This document shows positions 1 through 8,500 of a stretch of DNA of 12,177 nucleotides, piece by piece (positions within the stretch are counted from its first letter, which is position 1; each line of letters begins with the position of its first letter). The position numbers were made by a program, and so were the translations under genes. Origin of the DNA: JAJDYQ01 sp942491945 (GTDB lineage Bacteria; Pseudomonadota; Gammaproteobacteria; JAJDYQ01); assembly GCA_942491945.1 (NCBI GenBank), contig CALODD010000024.1, forward strand, positions 1-12,177, in the 5' to 3' direction. A model generated the notes under the pieces. It was not told the origin of the DNA. It did not search any database and was given only the letters and a program-made list of their open reading frames with translations.

Positions 1-2012
1 TTATCAAATTTAATGATATCAATAGGCATACGAGTTAAATAAGACAGGGATGAATAGCCGCTACCAAAATCATCAAGAGCGACCAGGAAACCTTCTTCTC
101 TCATTCGTTCGAGATATTCTGAAGCGAGATGCAGGCGGGTAATGAGAGAGGTCTCTGTAATTTCAATATAGATTTTATGTTGTTTTAAAAATGGCGATAG
201 TGTCATCAGGCGCGTGAAAATATCTTCGTCAGTTACACTTTCTGCTGAGAGGTTGAGCGAGATACCGATGTCATTTGGTATTTTATTTGCTGTGAGGCTG
301 CGATGAATATGTCTAATAACCAACATATCAAACTCTTTTTCAATATGCCTGTCATGCACAATGGGTAAAAATATTTCAGGTGCGTATAGTTCTTTGCCGC
401 CTTGTAATCGACTTAATGCCTCATAGTATTCTATTTTCCCTGTAGCGAGGTTCATGACGGGTTGATATAAAATGGTTAACCCTTCATTTTTTGTTATGGC
501 ACTAAATACCTGATTGGTTAATGTGCTGTTCATCAATGTCATAGAGTCCTGAAGCATTGATGGATTGAACACGGCAATGTCCTGATTGTTCGGGCGCTTT
601 GCATAATACATTGCTGTATCTGCCTGACGTTGCAGCTCGTTAAAATTCTCAACCTCTGTGCCGCTTGTTGTAGAGATGCCGATGCTGATAGTTGCTGGTT
701 CGTTGATTCCAAGGGATTCGTGACCTAACAGCCGAAGAATCTTTTGTGCGCGTTTAGCAGCGTCGACCGCATCTTTCTCATCGCTATCGACCAGTATGGT
801 GCAGAACTCATCACCGCCAATACGATAGAGTTTGTCGCCACTGCGCAAAGCATCCTGAATAGCATTAGCGACCTGTATGAGCACCTTATCACCTGCAGCA
901 TGGCCATAGGTATCGTTTAGCAATTTAAAGCGGTTACAGTCGAATAAGATAAATGCGATATTGATTCGACGATTTAATATTGTGTTCTGAATTTGTTGCC
1001 AGTCATCTTCAAACGCTCGTCGATTATGGCAGTTAGTTAAAGGATCTATATGAGCCAGGTCCCATAACTCATCATTCTTTTCATTGAGATCGTCATGCAT
1101 GGCAAAAATCTGATCTCGATAAGTCAGAATGGCATCCCAGATAGCCTGTAATTCTGCATAGGGAAAGCGGATGTGTTCAGGTTCTTCAATATTCTGGTTG
1201 CCAAGAGCCTGAATATTGCTGAGCAGGGAGCGTAAAGGTTTGATCAGAAAAAAGCCAAAAAGTATAACTATGATCAGAGATACCAGGCTAACGAGAATCG
1301 CTAGATAGAATATTGAATGAACAAAAGATGTAATCAGTCTTTCAATGGGTTGGTCGGTTTTCAATACGAACCAGGCACTATTCGCAAGCTTGGATAAACT
1401 GCCAATTTGTCCATCACCCACATCGAACATCAGTGTCCGCATATTGATTTCATCGAGCGGGAAATAATGCACCATGGCAGCAAGCAGGTCGTACTTGATT
1501 AATATGCTGCCATAGTTTCCTGTTTCTGCGATGGGGCGACTTACCGCCTGTTTGTGATAGACATAAATATGACCGGACTCATTGGTGGTATAAAAACCAT
1601 AGCCAGCACGTAGCTGTGCCGGGAAAGCATGGCTGATCTTATCTGAGAGTACGCCTCGTTGTTCATCGTAGAGTTCAACATGAACCACTTCAGGGATATA
1701 AGAATCATGATCAGGAACACGTACGTCTCGCCAGTACTGGTAAAAATTACTATCGGAATATTGCTGGCGGGTTTCTTCCCACTCAGCGTAGGATCCTGTT
1801 ATGTCTTCCAGTTGTCGTTGGAGTTGATTTAGCTGCGCCAGAATTTTCTTCTGAACAATGGCTTCTCTGGTATTACTAAACGCTTTTTCATCCTGCTTGA
1901 TTTTCTGATAGCTAATCATCGATAGTACGATGAAGCTAACAGCCATGGCCAGAATGAGCCACAGACTGTAATGCAGCAGTGTTGGGCGTGAGCGCCTACG
2001 AAGCGTTGCCAC
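1..2012 (-). CDS. Membrane GGDEF-EAL c-di-GMP cyclase/phosphodiesterase with periplasmic sensor domain (partial, C-terminus beyond left edge)
   Basis: I translated this open frame by hand; 670 codons lie in the window and the 3' end is cut off. Residues 13-33 and about 234-257 look like membrane helices, with a basic N-terminus (LRRRSR). Between them is a periplasmic domain of about 200 residues with a CHASE4-like feel but no firm family. A HAMP-like linker follows, then GGDEF (about 318-475) and EAL (about 505 onward). The GGDEF motif is at 399-403, with metal ligand D358 and an inhibitory I-site RSGD at 390-393. In the EAL domain E531, N587, E617, D647, D648 and K668 are all present, so both making and breaking c-di-GMP look possible from the residues seen. 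The usual second Asp of the DxD(H/R)FK segment is Asn (FDCNRFK). The start is GTG at 2012; an in-frame TGA at 2024-2022 rules out earlier starts, and the next ATG lies inside helix 1. It overlaps the hydrolase gene by 17 bp. Confidence 0.93.
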   Translation of the reverse strand, partial: MATLRRRSRPTLLHYSLWLILAMAVSFIVLSMISYQKIKQDEKAFSNTREAIVQKKILAQLNQLQRQLEDITGSYAEWEETRQQYSDSNFYQYWRDVRVPDHDSYIPEVVHVELYDEQRGVLSDKISHAFPAQLRAGYGFYTTNESGHIYVYHKQAVSRPIAETGNYGSILIKYDLLAAMVHYFPLDEINMRTLMFDVGDGQIGSLSKLANSAWFVLKTDQPIERLITSFVHSIFYLAILVSLVSLIIVILFGFFLIKPLRSLLSNIQALGNQNIEEPEHIRFPYAELQAIWDAILTYRDQIFAMHDDLNEKNDELWDLAHIDPLTNCHNRRAFEDDWQQIQNTILNRRINIAFILFDCNRFKLLNDTYGHAAGDKVLIQVANAIQDALRSGDKLYRIGGDEFCTILVDSDEKDAVDAAKRAQKILRLLGHESLGINEPATISIGISTTSGTEVENFNELQRQADTAMYYAKRPNNQDIAVFNPSMLQDSMTLMNSTLTNQVFSAITKNEGLTILYQPVMNLATGKIEYYEALSRLQGGKELYAPEIFLPIVHDRHIEKEFDMLVIRHIHRSLTANKIPNDIGISLNLSAESVTDEDIFTRLMTLSPFLKQHKIYIEITETSLITRLHLASEYLERMREEGFLVALDDFGSGYSSLSYLTRMPIDIIKFD

Positions 2013-2850
2013 TAACCAGGCTCAAAATTGTTTCATGCAGGTCAAATTCAGATGGCCCTGAGAAAAAATGATTGCCATCTAACACTTCCTCAATCGTAAG
2101 TCCGTTGGCATAAATTTTGTCTCTGAAGCTTTTGTTCAAAGCCTCATCTCTAGTGCCGTAGACGATATTCAGTTTACTTTGAATTGACTTAAAGCGTTCA
2201 ATTATAGCGTTTTCATCTATATCCGTAATCGCGAGATAATTACTTCTTACGGTGGTGTATTTATCGCAGAAAGATATTTTATATTGCACTAGCTCATCGA
2301 GCTTTCCTGCCTCTTTATCCGCCAGTGCCATTTCCCTTTGTGCTGGAATCATGCCAGCACCGCCGGGAAATCCGTAGTGAACAGGGCTGATGAGGATCGT
2401 CGATTGAACCATCTCAGGCTGATGTTTTGCCATAAGGCTGGCAAGTAGTGAAGCGCCGGATGAATGCCCGGTCGCAATGATATTAGTAATCTGGTTTTGT
2501 TTGAGCCAGTTTAGCCAGTGTAGAACTTCGTTTTCACTATCAAGAAAGGTTTGGGTATGAATAGCTTCACAGGACTTACCTTGCTTACGGCCATCTACGC
2601 CGAGCGATAGTGTTGGCATGAACACGCCAAAGCCTTCTTCCGTGAGGGTTTCAGCAAGATTAGCGATGACTGAAAAGCTACTGGTCTGCAGGAAGGGGTG
2701 CATGATAAGCAGCGTGGGCTTACCCGGCTCGGCTTTATGGTAATCCGCAAAGGCATAAAGCCCGTTGGGCATTTTCTCCACAATCTTGTCTGCCAGAGCA
2801 ACAGAGCTATACCCCAGGCAGAAAATCAGTAGTGCCAATATCTTACGCAT
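1996..2850 (-). CDS. Exported alpha/beta hydrolase (serine esterase/lipase-like)
   Basis: This 284-residue protein has an alpha/beta-hydrolase pattern. The nucleophile elbow is GHSSG (128-132) with Ser130. Asp235 (YGTRDEA) and His261 (DGNHFF) are spaced as the rest of the catalytic triad, and HPF at 51-53 may be part of the oxyanion hole. The N-terminus is a classic Sec signal peptide: basic RK, a hydrophobic core, and ALA before Asp21 as the likely signal peptidase I site. Cys11 does not sit in a lipobox. The mature protein should be periplasmic or secreted. The substrate cannot be read from the sequence; esterase, lipase or dienelactone-hydrolase-like activity are all possible. The ATG at 2850 follows purine-rich GAGGG stretches that can act as ribosome binding sites. 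It lies 66 bp after hemE, and its 3' end overlaps the start of the GGDEF-EAL gene by 17 bp, which suggests co-expression with that gene. Confidence 0.85.
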   Translation of the reverse strand: MRKILALLIFCLGYSSVALADKIVEKMPNGLYAFADYHKAEPGKPTLLIMHPFLQTSSFSVIANLAETLTEEGFGVFMPTLSLGVDGRKQGKSCEAIHTQTFLDSENEVLHWLNWLKQNQITNIIATGHSSGASLLASLMAKHQPEMVQSTILISPVHYGFPGGAGMIPAQREMALADKEAGKLDELVQYKISFCDKYTTVRSNYLAITDIDENAIIERFKSIQSKLNIVYGTRDEALNKSFRDKIYANGLTIEEVLDGNHFFSGPSEFDLHETILSLVSGNAS

Positions 2851-2894
2851 ACCCTCTTTTCCCTCAATCCTGAACTAAATGGTAACAAAAAGTA

Positions 2895-2909
2895 TGACAC
2901 TAAGTGTCA
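2895..2909. promoter_or_regulatory. 15-bp palindrome between hemE and hydrolase gene (operator or weak terminator)
   Basis: The sequence has perfect 7-bp arms, TGACACT and AGTGTCA, around one central base. Two readings fit. On the minus strand it is a hairpin followed, after four bases, by five T (2891-2887), which would make a weak terminator after hemE. Alternatively, a TTGACA hexamer (2910-2905, minus strand) overlaps one arm and has TGTTAC (2887-2882) 17 bp downstream as a poor -10 box. That would make the palindrome an operator over a hydrolase promoter. The stem is short and AT-rich, so I lean slightly to an operator, without naming the regulator. Confidence 0.45.
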
Positions 2910-2916
2910 ACGATTG

Positions 2917-3984
2917 TTAAGGCTGATGAATTGCTTTGCTATGCGAGTGTACAGTATCAACTAGTGCTTTGACGTTTTCGGGGTCGATGTCTGGGGTAAC
3001 GCCGTGGCCGAGATTAAACACATGTCCGGAGCCTGCGCCAAAGTCATCAAGGATAGCTTTGGCGGCAGTGCTTACGCTCTCAGCTGAAGCGTATAGTGCT
3101 GAAGGGTCGAGATTTCCCTGTAAAGCTACACGATCTCCGACCTGTGATCTGGCTTTACCAATTGGCATTGTCCAGTCGAGGCCAAGTGCATCGCAGCCAG
3201 TGTCCGCCATAGCGTCAAGCCATAAGCCACCGCCTTTGGTGAACAGGATGACCGGCACTTTGCGGCCTTCTGATTCTCGAGTGAGGTTTTCAACGATCTG
3301 TTGCATGTATTGCAGTGAAAACTCTTTATATTGTGGTTCGGTTAACATGCCGCCCCAGGTATCAAAGATCTGTACAGCCTGTGCTCCAGCAGCAATCTGG
3401 GCATTTAGATAAGAGGTAACCGACTGTGCGATTTTATCCAGTAATTGATGGAGCAATGCTGGCTCGTTATACAGCATGCCTTTGGCTCTGGAGAAGGTCT
3501 TCGATCCTCTGCCCTCAATCATGTAAGACGCGAGTGTCCAGGGGCTGCCGGAAAAACCGATCAATGGAACTCGGCCATTGAGCGCAGCACGAATCGTTCT
3601 AACCGCTGCCGGTACATAGGCCAGCTCACCTTCTGGATCAGGTATGCCAATCTTCTCGACATCGGCTTTCGTACGTACCGGATTTTCGAATGCAGGGCCC
3701 TCACCTTCAGTGAAGTAGAGCCCAAGTCCCATGGCATCAGGGATAGTGAGAATATCTGAAAACAGGATGGCGGCATCCAGTTCAAAACGTTCCAGCGGTT
3801 GTAGTGTGACTTCACAGGCGAGCTCAGGATTCTTACAAAGATCAAGAAAGCTGCCGGCCTGTTTACGCGTTGCTCTGTACTCAGGGAGATAACGACCTGC
3901 CTGGCGCATAATCCAGATCGGTGTCTGGTCAACAGGTTCACGTAATAGCGCTCGAAGGAAACGATCGTTTTGTAATTCAGTCAT
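2917..3984 (-). CDS. hemE: Uroporphyrinogen III decarboxylase
   Basis: HemE is a cytoplasmic enzyme that removes four carboxyl groups from uroporphyrinogen III to give coproporphyrinogen III in haem synthesis; it needs no cofactor. The 355-residue length is normal for the family. The first signature is MRQAGRYLPEY, with Arg27 and Arg31. The catalytic Asp is D77 in FSDIL. The second signature, GFSGSPWTLASYMIEG, contains Tyr154. His327 sits in NLGHG. The start is fixed: an in-frame TGA lies 9 bases before the ATG (TGA CAA AAA ATG), and the protein begins at the usual family position. There is no Shine-Dalgarno sequence, because a repeat element (3990-4102) ends 5 bases before the ATG. The gene follows gltD by 120 bp, as in related gammaproteobacteria, and may be read through from gltBD. 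Confidence 0.98.
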   Translation of the reverse strand: MTELQNDRFLRALLREPVDQTPIWIMRQAGRYLPEYRATRKQAGSFLDLCKNPELACEVTLQPLERFELDAAILFSDILTIPDAMGLGLYFTEGEGPAFENPVRTKADVEKIGIPDPEGELAYVPAAVRTIRAALNGRVPLIGFSGSPWTLASYMIEGRGSKTFSRAKGMLYNEPALLHQLLDKIAQSVTSYLNAQIAAGAQAVQIFDTWGGMLTEPQYKEFSLQYMQQIVENLTRESEGRKVPVILFTKGGGLWLDAMADTGCDALGLDWTMPIGKARSQVGDRVALQGNLDPSALYASAESVSTAAKAILDDFGAGSGHVFNLGHGVTPDIDPENVKALVDTVHSHSKAIHQP

Positions 3985-3989
3985 TTTTT

Positions 3990-4102
3990 GTCACGGAGAC
4001 ACGGAGACGCAGAAGATAATGAATCATTTACGCCTGTCTGTCTCTGTTATCTCCTGCGTTGGATGTTATCTAATGCGCTTTGTGTCTTAGTCGCTCTGTG
4101 AC
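3990..4102. repeat. 113-bp imperfect palindromic element filling the gltD-hemE gap
   Basis: The ends form an inverted repeat: GTCACGGAG at 3990-3998 and the complement of GTCACAGAG at 4094-4102, matching at 8 of 9 bases, with the mismatch a possible G-U pair in RNA. Next to the left end is an exact tandem copy of ACGGAGAC (3993-4000 and 4001-4008). The right end carries a degenerate version on the other strand, and AGATAA or TTATCT recurs inside. The element leaves only 2 bp after the gltD stop and 5 bp before the hemE ATG. I recall very similar 'cacggagacac(g/a)gag' dispersed repeats from unrelated environmental bacteria, which suggests a mobile non-coding repeat. I see no target-site duplication, and no other copy was noticed in the window. 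Confidence 0.6.
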
Positions 4103-4104
4103 TA

Positions 4105-5523
4105 TTACACATCAAGATAATCGAGAATGCCTTCTGCTGCTTCGCGCCCTTCAAAGACCGCTGTAACCACCAGGTCTGAACCGCGCACCATATCACCGCC
4201 AGAAAAGATTTTTTCATTGCTGGTTTGATGTTTGAACTCGCCATTAGCTGGAGCAACAATACGACCACGTTCGTCGAGGTCGACATTAAATTCGTTTAGC
4301 CAGTCTGCCGGGCTAGGCTGGAAACCGAAGGCAACAACAACACGGTCAGCGGGCACGATTTCTTCAGAACCGGCTACTGGTTCAGGGCGACGGCGGCCAC
4401 GCTCGTCTGGCTCGCCAAGTTGAGTTGTTACAAATTTCACACCTTCCACCTTATCACCACCAACAATCTCAACTGGTTGACGATTCCAGAGGAATTCCAC
4501 ACCTTCTTCTTTGGCGTTAGCAACTTCGCGTTTTGAGCCTGGCATGTTGACTTCATCACGGCGGTAGGCACAGATTACGGTATCGGCTTTATGGCGTACT
4601 GAAGTACGTACACAATCCATTGCTGTATCACCACCACCAAGCACGACGACCTTCTGGTCTTTCATGTCGATGAATTCTGGCGCATTTTCTGGCCAGTCCA
4701 TAACGTCATGGATGTTGGAGATAAGGAATGGCAGTGCTTCGAAGACGCCATCTTTATCTTCACCTGGAAAACCGCCTTTCATATAGTTGTAAGTGCCCAT
4801 ACCAAGGAAAACGGCATCATAGTCATCCATCAGCTGTTGCATGGTGATGTCTTTACCAACCTCAGTATTGAGTACGAATTCAACGCCCATTTCTTCCATG
4901 ATCTGACGGCGAGTTTGCACAACGCCTTTTTCCAGCTTGAATGGAGGAATACCGAAGGTCAGTAGGCCGCCAATCTCAGAATAACGGTCAAATACGACAG
5001 CCTTTACGCCGTTGCGTGTCAGGATATCTGCACAACCAAGGCCTGCTGGGCCAGCACCAATAATGGCGACTTTTTTGCCGGTGTCTTTGACATCAGACAT
5101 ATCGGGACGCCAGCCTTGCTTCAGCGCCTCGTCGGTAATGTATTTTTCAACGGAGCCAATCGTTACCGCACCGAAACCATCTTCCAGCGTACAGGCGCCT
5201 TCACACAGGCGATCCTGGGGGCAGATGCGGCCACAGATTTCAGGCAGTGAATTGGTGCGGTGAGACATCTCAGCTGCTTCAAACAGATTGCCTTCTGCAA
5301 CCAGCTTGAGCCAGTTGGGAATAAAGTTATGTACCGGGCATTTCCATTCGCAGTAAGGGTTACCACAGGCAAGACAACGGCCAGCCTGATTTGCGGCATT
5401 ATCTTTATCAAACTGCTCGTAGATTTCCTTGAACTCATGTACACGTACATTGACCGATATCTTTTGTGGATCGGTACGTGGTAGATCAAGAAACTGAAAA
5501 TTGTTTTTAGCGGGATTACTCAT
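4105..5523 (-). CDS. gltD: Glutamate synthase (NADPH) small subunit
   Basis: GltD oxidises NADPH and passes electrons through FAD and iron-sulfur clusters to the large subunit. The 472-residue length is typical. Near the N-terminus are two four-cysteine groups, C50/C53/C58/C62 and C97/C101/C107/C111, which bind the [4Fe-4S] clusters. GAGPAG at 156-161 is the FAD-binding Rossmann motif. GGGDTA from residue 296 is the NADPH-binding one. The C-terminal GGD-MVRGSDLVVTA stretch completes the FAD site. The ATG is preceded by GGGAG and AAGG. The gene starts 14 bp after the gltB stop, so the two are surely one operon giving a matched pair of subunits. The stop TAA is followed at once by an in-frame TAG and then by the repeat at 3990-4102. 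Confidence 0.98.
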   Translation of the reverse strand: MSNPAKNNFQFLDLPRTDPQKISVNVRVHEFKEIYEQFDKDNAANQAGRCLACGNPYCEWKCPVHNFIPNWLKLVAEGNLFEAAEMSHRTNSLPEICGRICPQDRLCEGACTLEDGFGAVTIGSVEKYITDEALKQGWRPDMSDVKDTGKKVAIIGAGPAGLGCADILTRNGVKAVVFDRYSEIGGLLTFGIPPFKLEKGVVQTRRQIMEEMGVEFVLNTEVGKDITMQQLMDDYDAVFLGMGTYNYMKGGFPGEDKDGVFEALPFLISNIHDVMDWPENAPEFIDMKDQKVVVLGGGDTAMDCVRTSVRHKADTVICAYRRDEVNMPGSKREVANAKEEGVEFLWNRQPVEIVGGDKVEGVKFVTTQLGEPDERGRRRPEPVAGSEEIVPADRVVVAFGFQPSPADWLNEFNVDLDERGRIVAPANGEFKHQTSNEKIFSGGDMVRGSDLVVTAVFEGREAAEGILDYLDV

Positions 5524-5537
5524 GTCCTTGTTCTCCC

Positions 5538-8500
5538 TTAAGCTGCGTCACGCAGTGTTTCAATCAGCGTATCTAGCTGACTTGCTTTTGGCTTTACCAA
5601 CCAGAAACGATTCATCCAGGCATGGAAGTTATCCAGCACTTCCTGGCCCCATGCACTACCCGTCGCTTCGACATATTCTTCAATCATGGTACGTAGATAA
5701 CGACGGTGCGCATCCATGTCTTCTGGTTGCATGCTGTGAATGTCTACATCGTTATTGATGCGATGCTGGAAGGTGCCGTCCTGATCCAGGACTAAAGCAA
5801 AGCCGCCCGTCATGCCGGCACCAAAATTGACGCCGGTTTTTCCGAGTACGACAACAACACCGCCAGTCATGTATTCACAACCGTGATCACCAACGCCTTC
5901 GACAACCGTTTTGGCTCCTGAGTTACGAACAGCAAAACGTTCGCCAGCCAGGCCTGCTGCAAATAATTTACCGCCAGTTGCACCATATAGGCAGGTATTA
6001 CCAATAATTGTGCTTTCATTGGATTTAAACTGACTGCCGTCCTGTGGGCGAATCGCCAGCTGACCACCCGCCATACCTTTGCCGACATAGTCATTTGCAT
6101 CGCCTTGTAGATTCATATGCAGACCACCAGCATTAAATACGCCAAAACTTTGTCCGGCGGTACCAGTCAGGTTAAGGGTGATCGGCTTGTCTGCCATGCC
6201 CTGATTTCCATGCAGTTTAGCAATCTCGCCAGAAACACGCGCGCCGATTGAACGCATGGTGTTCTTCACGTCATAGCTGAATTCACCGCCCGATTTAGAT
6301 TCTATTGCGGCAATGGAATCTTTAACCATCTGCTCAGCGAGCTCGCCTTTATCAAATGGTTCGTTCTTTGGTTCGATGCAGTAGCGTGGCTGGTCTTCCG
6401 GTACGCCGCCATCAGATAGCAATGGCGTAAGATCGAGTTGAGCTTTCCTGGATGTATTGCCTTCGATAACTTCCAGTAGATCGGTGCGGCCAATCAGATC
6501 GGTCAGCTTGCTCACACCGAGCTGTGCCATGGTCTCGCGTACGTCCTGTGCAACGAACTTGAAGTAGTTGATGACTTTCTGAGGCCCGTTTGGCTTGAAA
6601 TGTAACTCACGCAAAGTGTCATTCTGAGTCGCCACGCCGGTGGCGCAGTTATTCAGGTGGCAGATACGCAGGTATTTACAGCCCAGCACAACCATTGGCA
6701 CGGTACCGAAACCAAAGGTCTCAGCGCCTAAAATAGCGGCCTTGATCACATCCAGCCCTGTCTTTAGACCACCATCGGCCTGTAATCGTACTTTATCGCG
6801 CAGGTTATTGGCTCGAAGCACCTGATTAACTTCAGTCAGACCCAGTTCCCATGGAGATCCTGCATAGCGCACACTCGTTAGAGGTGAAGCACCAGTACCG
6901 CCGTCATAGCCAGAAATTGTGATCAGGTCGGCATAGGCTTTCGCAACACCAGCGGCGATTGTGCCAATACCGGCTTCGGCAACCAGCTTGACCGATACCA
7001 ATGCATCTGGATTGATCTGCTTTAGATCAAAGATCAGCTGAGCCAAATCTTCAATCGAATAAATATCGTGATGTGGTGGCGGGGAAATCAGTGCGACGCC
7101 CGGTGTGGAATAACGCAGTGTCGCAATCATGTCATTCACTTTATGGCCAGGCAGTTGACCACCTTCACCTGGCTTGGCACCCTGGGCGATCTTGATCTGT
7201 AGTACTTCGGCATTCACCAGATAATGTGGTGTGACACCAAAACGGCCAGAAGCCACTTGCTTGATCTTGGAACGTTTGAGTGTGCCGTAACGTGCAATAT
7301 CTTCGCCACCTTCACCGGAGTTTGAACGGCCACCAATGGTATTCATCGCTTCAGCCAGAGCTTCGTGGGCTTCTGGTGATAAGGCACCGAGCGACATACC
7401 AGCGGTATCAAAACGCAGCATGATGTCTTCGATTGGTTCGACTTCATCAACATCGATGGCAGTTGTGCCATCACGTAGCTTCATCATGTCACGGAACGCT
7501 GCTGTTGGACGTTCGTTAACGAGGCGTTTGAACTCTTCGTAGTCCGAATATTGGCCGGATTCAACCGCGGCATGAATGGTTTGAACCACATCCGGGTTGA
7601 ACGCGTGGTATTCACCACCGTTAACGTACTTCAGCAAGCCACCTTGTTCACGTTCCTTGCGCGGATTCCAGGCCAGTTTTGCCAGTTTCTGCTGATCCTC
7701 TTCGAGGTCAGCGAAACGTGCGCCCTGTATACGGCAGGTTGTATTGGTGAAACAGATATCAGCGACTTCATTATGTAGGCCAACGATCTCAAATAACTGC
7801 GCACCACGATAGGACGCAATGGTTGAAATACCCATCTTCGAGGTAATCTTCTTCAGGCCTTTGTTAATACCATTAATGTAATTGCCGGACAGTGTGGTGA
7901 TATCCATGCCGGTGATTTCACCGCTTCGGATCATGTCGCGCAGTGACTCATACGCCAGGTATGGGTAAATCGCTGTCGCACCATAACCGATGAGACAGGC
8001 AAAATGATGTGAATCACGAACGGTTGCGGTTTCGACAATAATATTCGCATGGCAACGCAGACCGCTCTGGATCAGGCGATGATGTACTGCTCCCGTTGCC
8101 AGCAGCGCATGTGCCGGCAGCTTACCTTTAGCAATATCACGATCAGACAGAATAATAATGACTTTGCCATCTCTGACGGCGTCTTCGGCCTGCTGGGCAA
8201 TATTTTCAATGGCTTTTGCAAGACCCATCACTGGGTCATAGTTCAGGTCGATGCGTATCGGGCTGAAGTTATCACCTTCTAGCTTTTCGATTTGCTGGAA
8301 TTTGTCACGCGATAGTGCTGGTGAGCTTAATACCAGTCGGTTTGCATGCTCGGCAGTTTCTTCATACAGGTTGTGTTCACGGCCAAGACAGGTCTCCAGT
8401 GACATGACGATGTTTTCACGCAATGGATCGATCGGTGGGTTGGTGACCTGAGCAAACTGTTGACGGAATGAATCATAAGGTGAACGAACCTTCTCGGAGA

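Noticed and set aside
725..907. 60-codon minus-strand frame
   Set aside because: It is an out-of-frame shadow of the GGDEF-encoding region.
2936..3412. 158-codon open frame on the plus strand
   Set aside because: It lies fully antisense to hemE, whose motifs are unmistakable, and its product has the low-complexity Ser/Ala/Pro look of a shadow frame.
3993..4008. Tandem 8-bp repeat considered as a CRISPR or VNTR
   Set aside because: There are only two adjacent exact copies with no spacers; it is better explained as part of the palindromic element.
4047..4286. 79-codon minus-strand frame running from gltD into the palindromic repeat
   Set aside because: Most of it is an alternative frame of the gltD 3' end, and the rest is translated repeat; no start signal or family resemblance.
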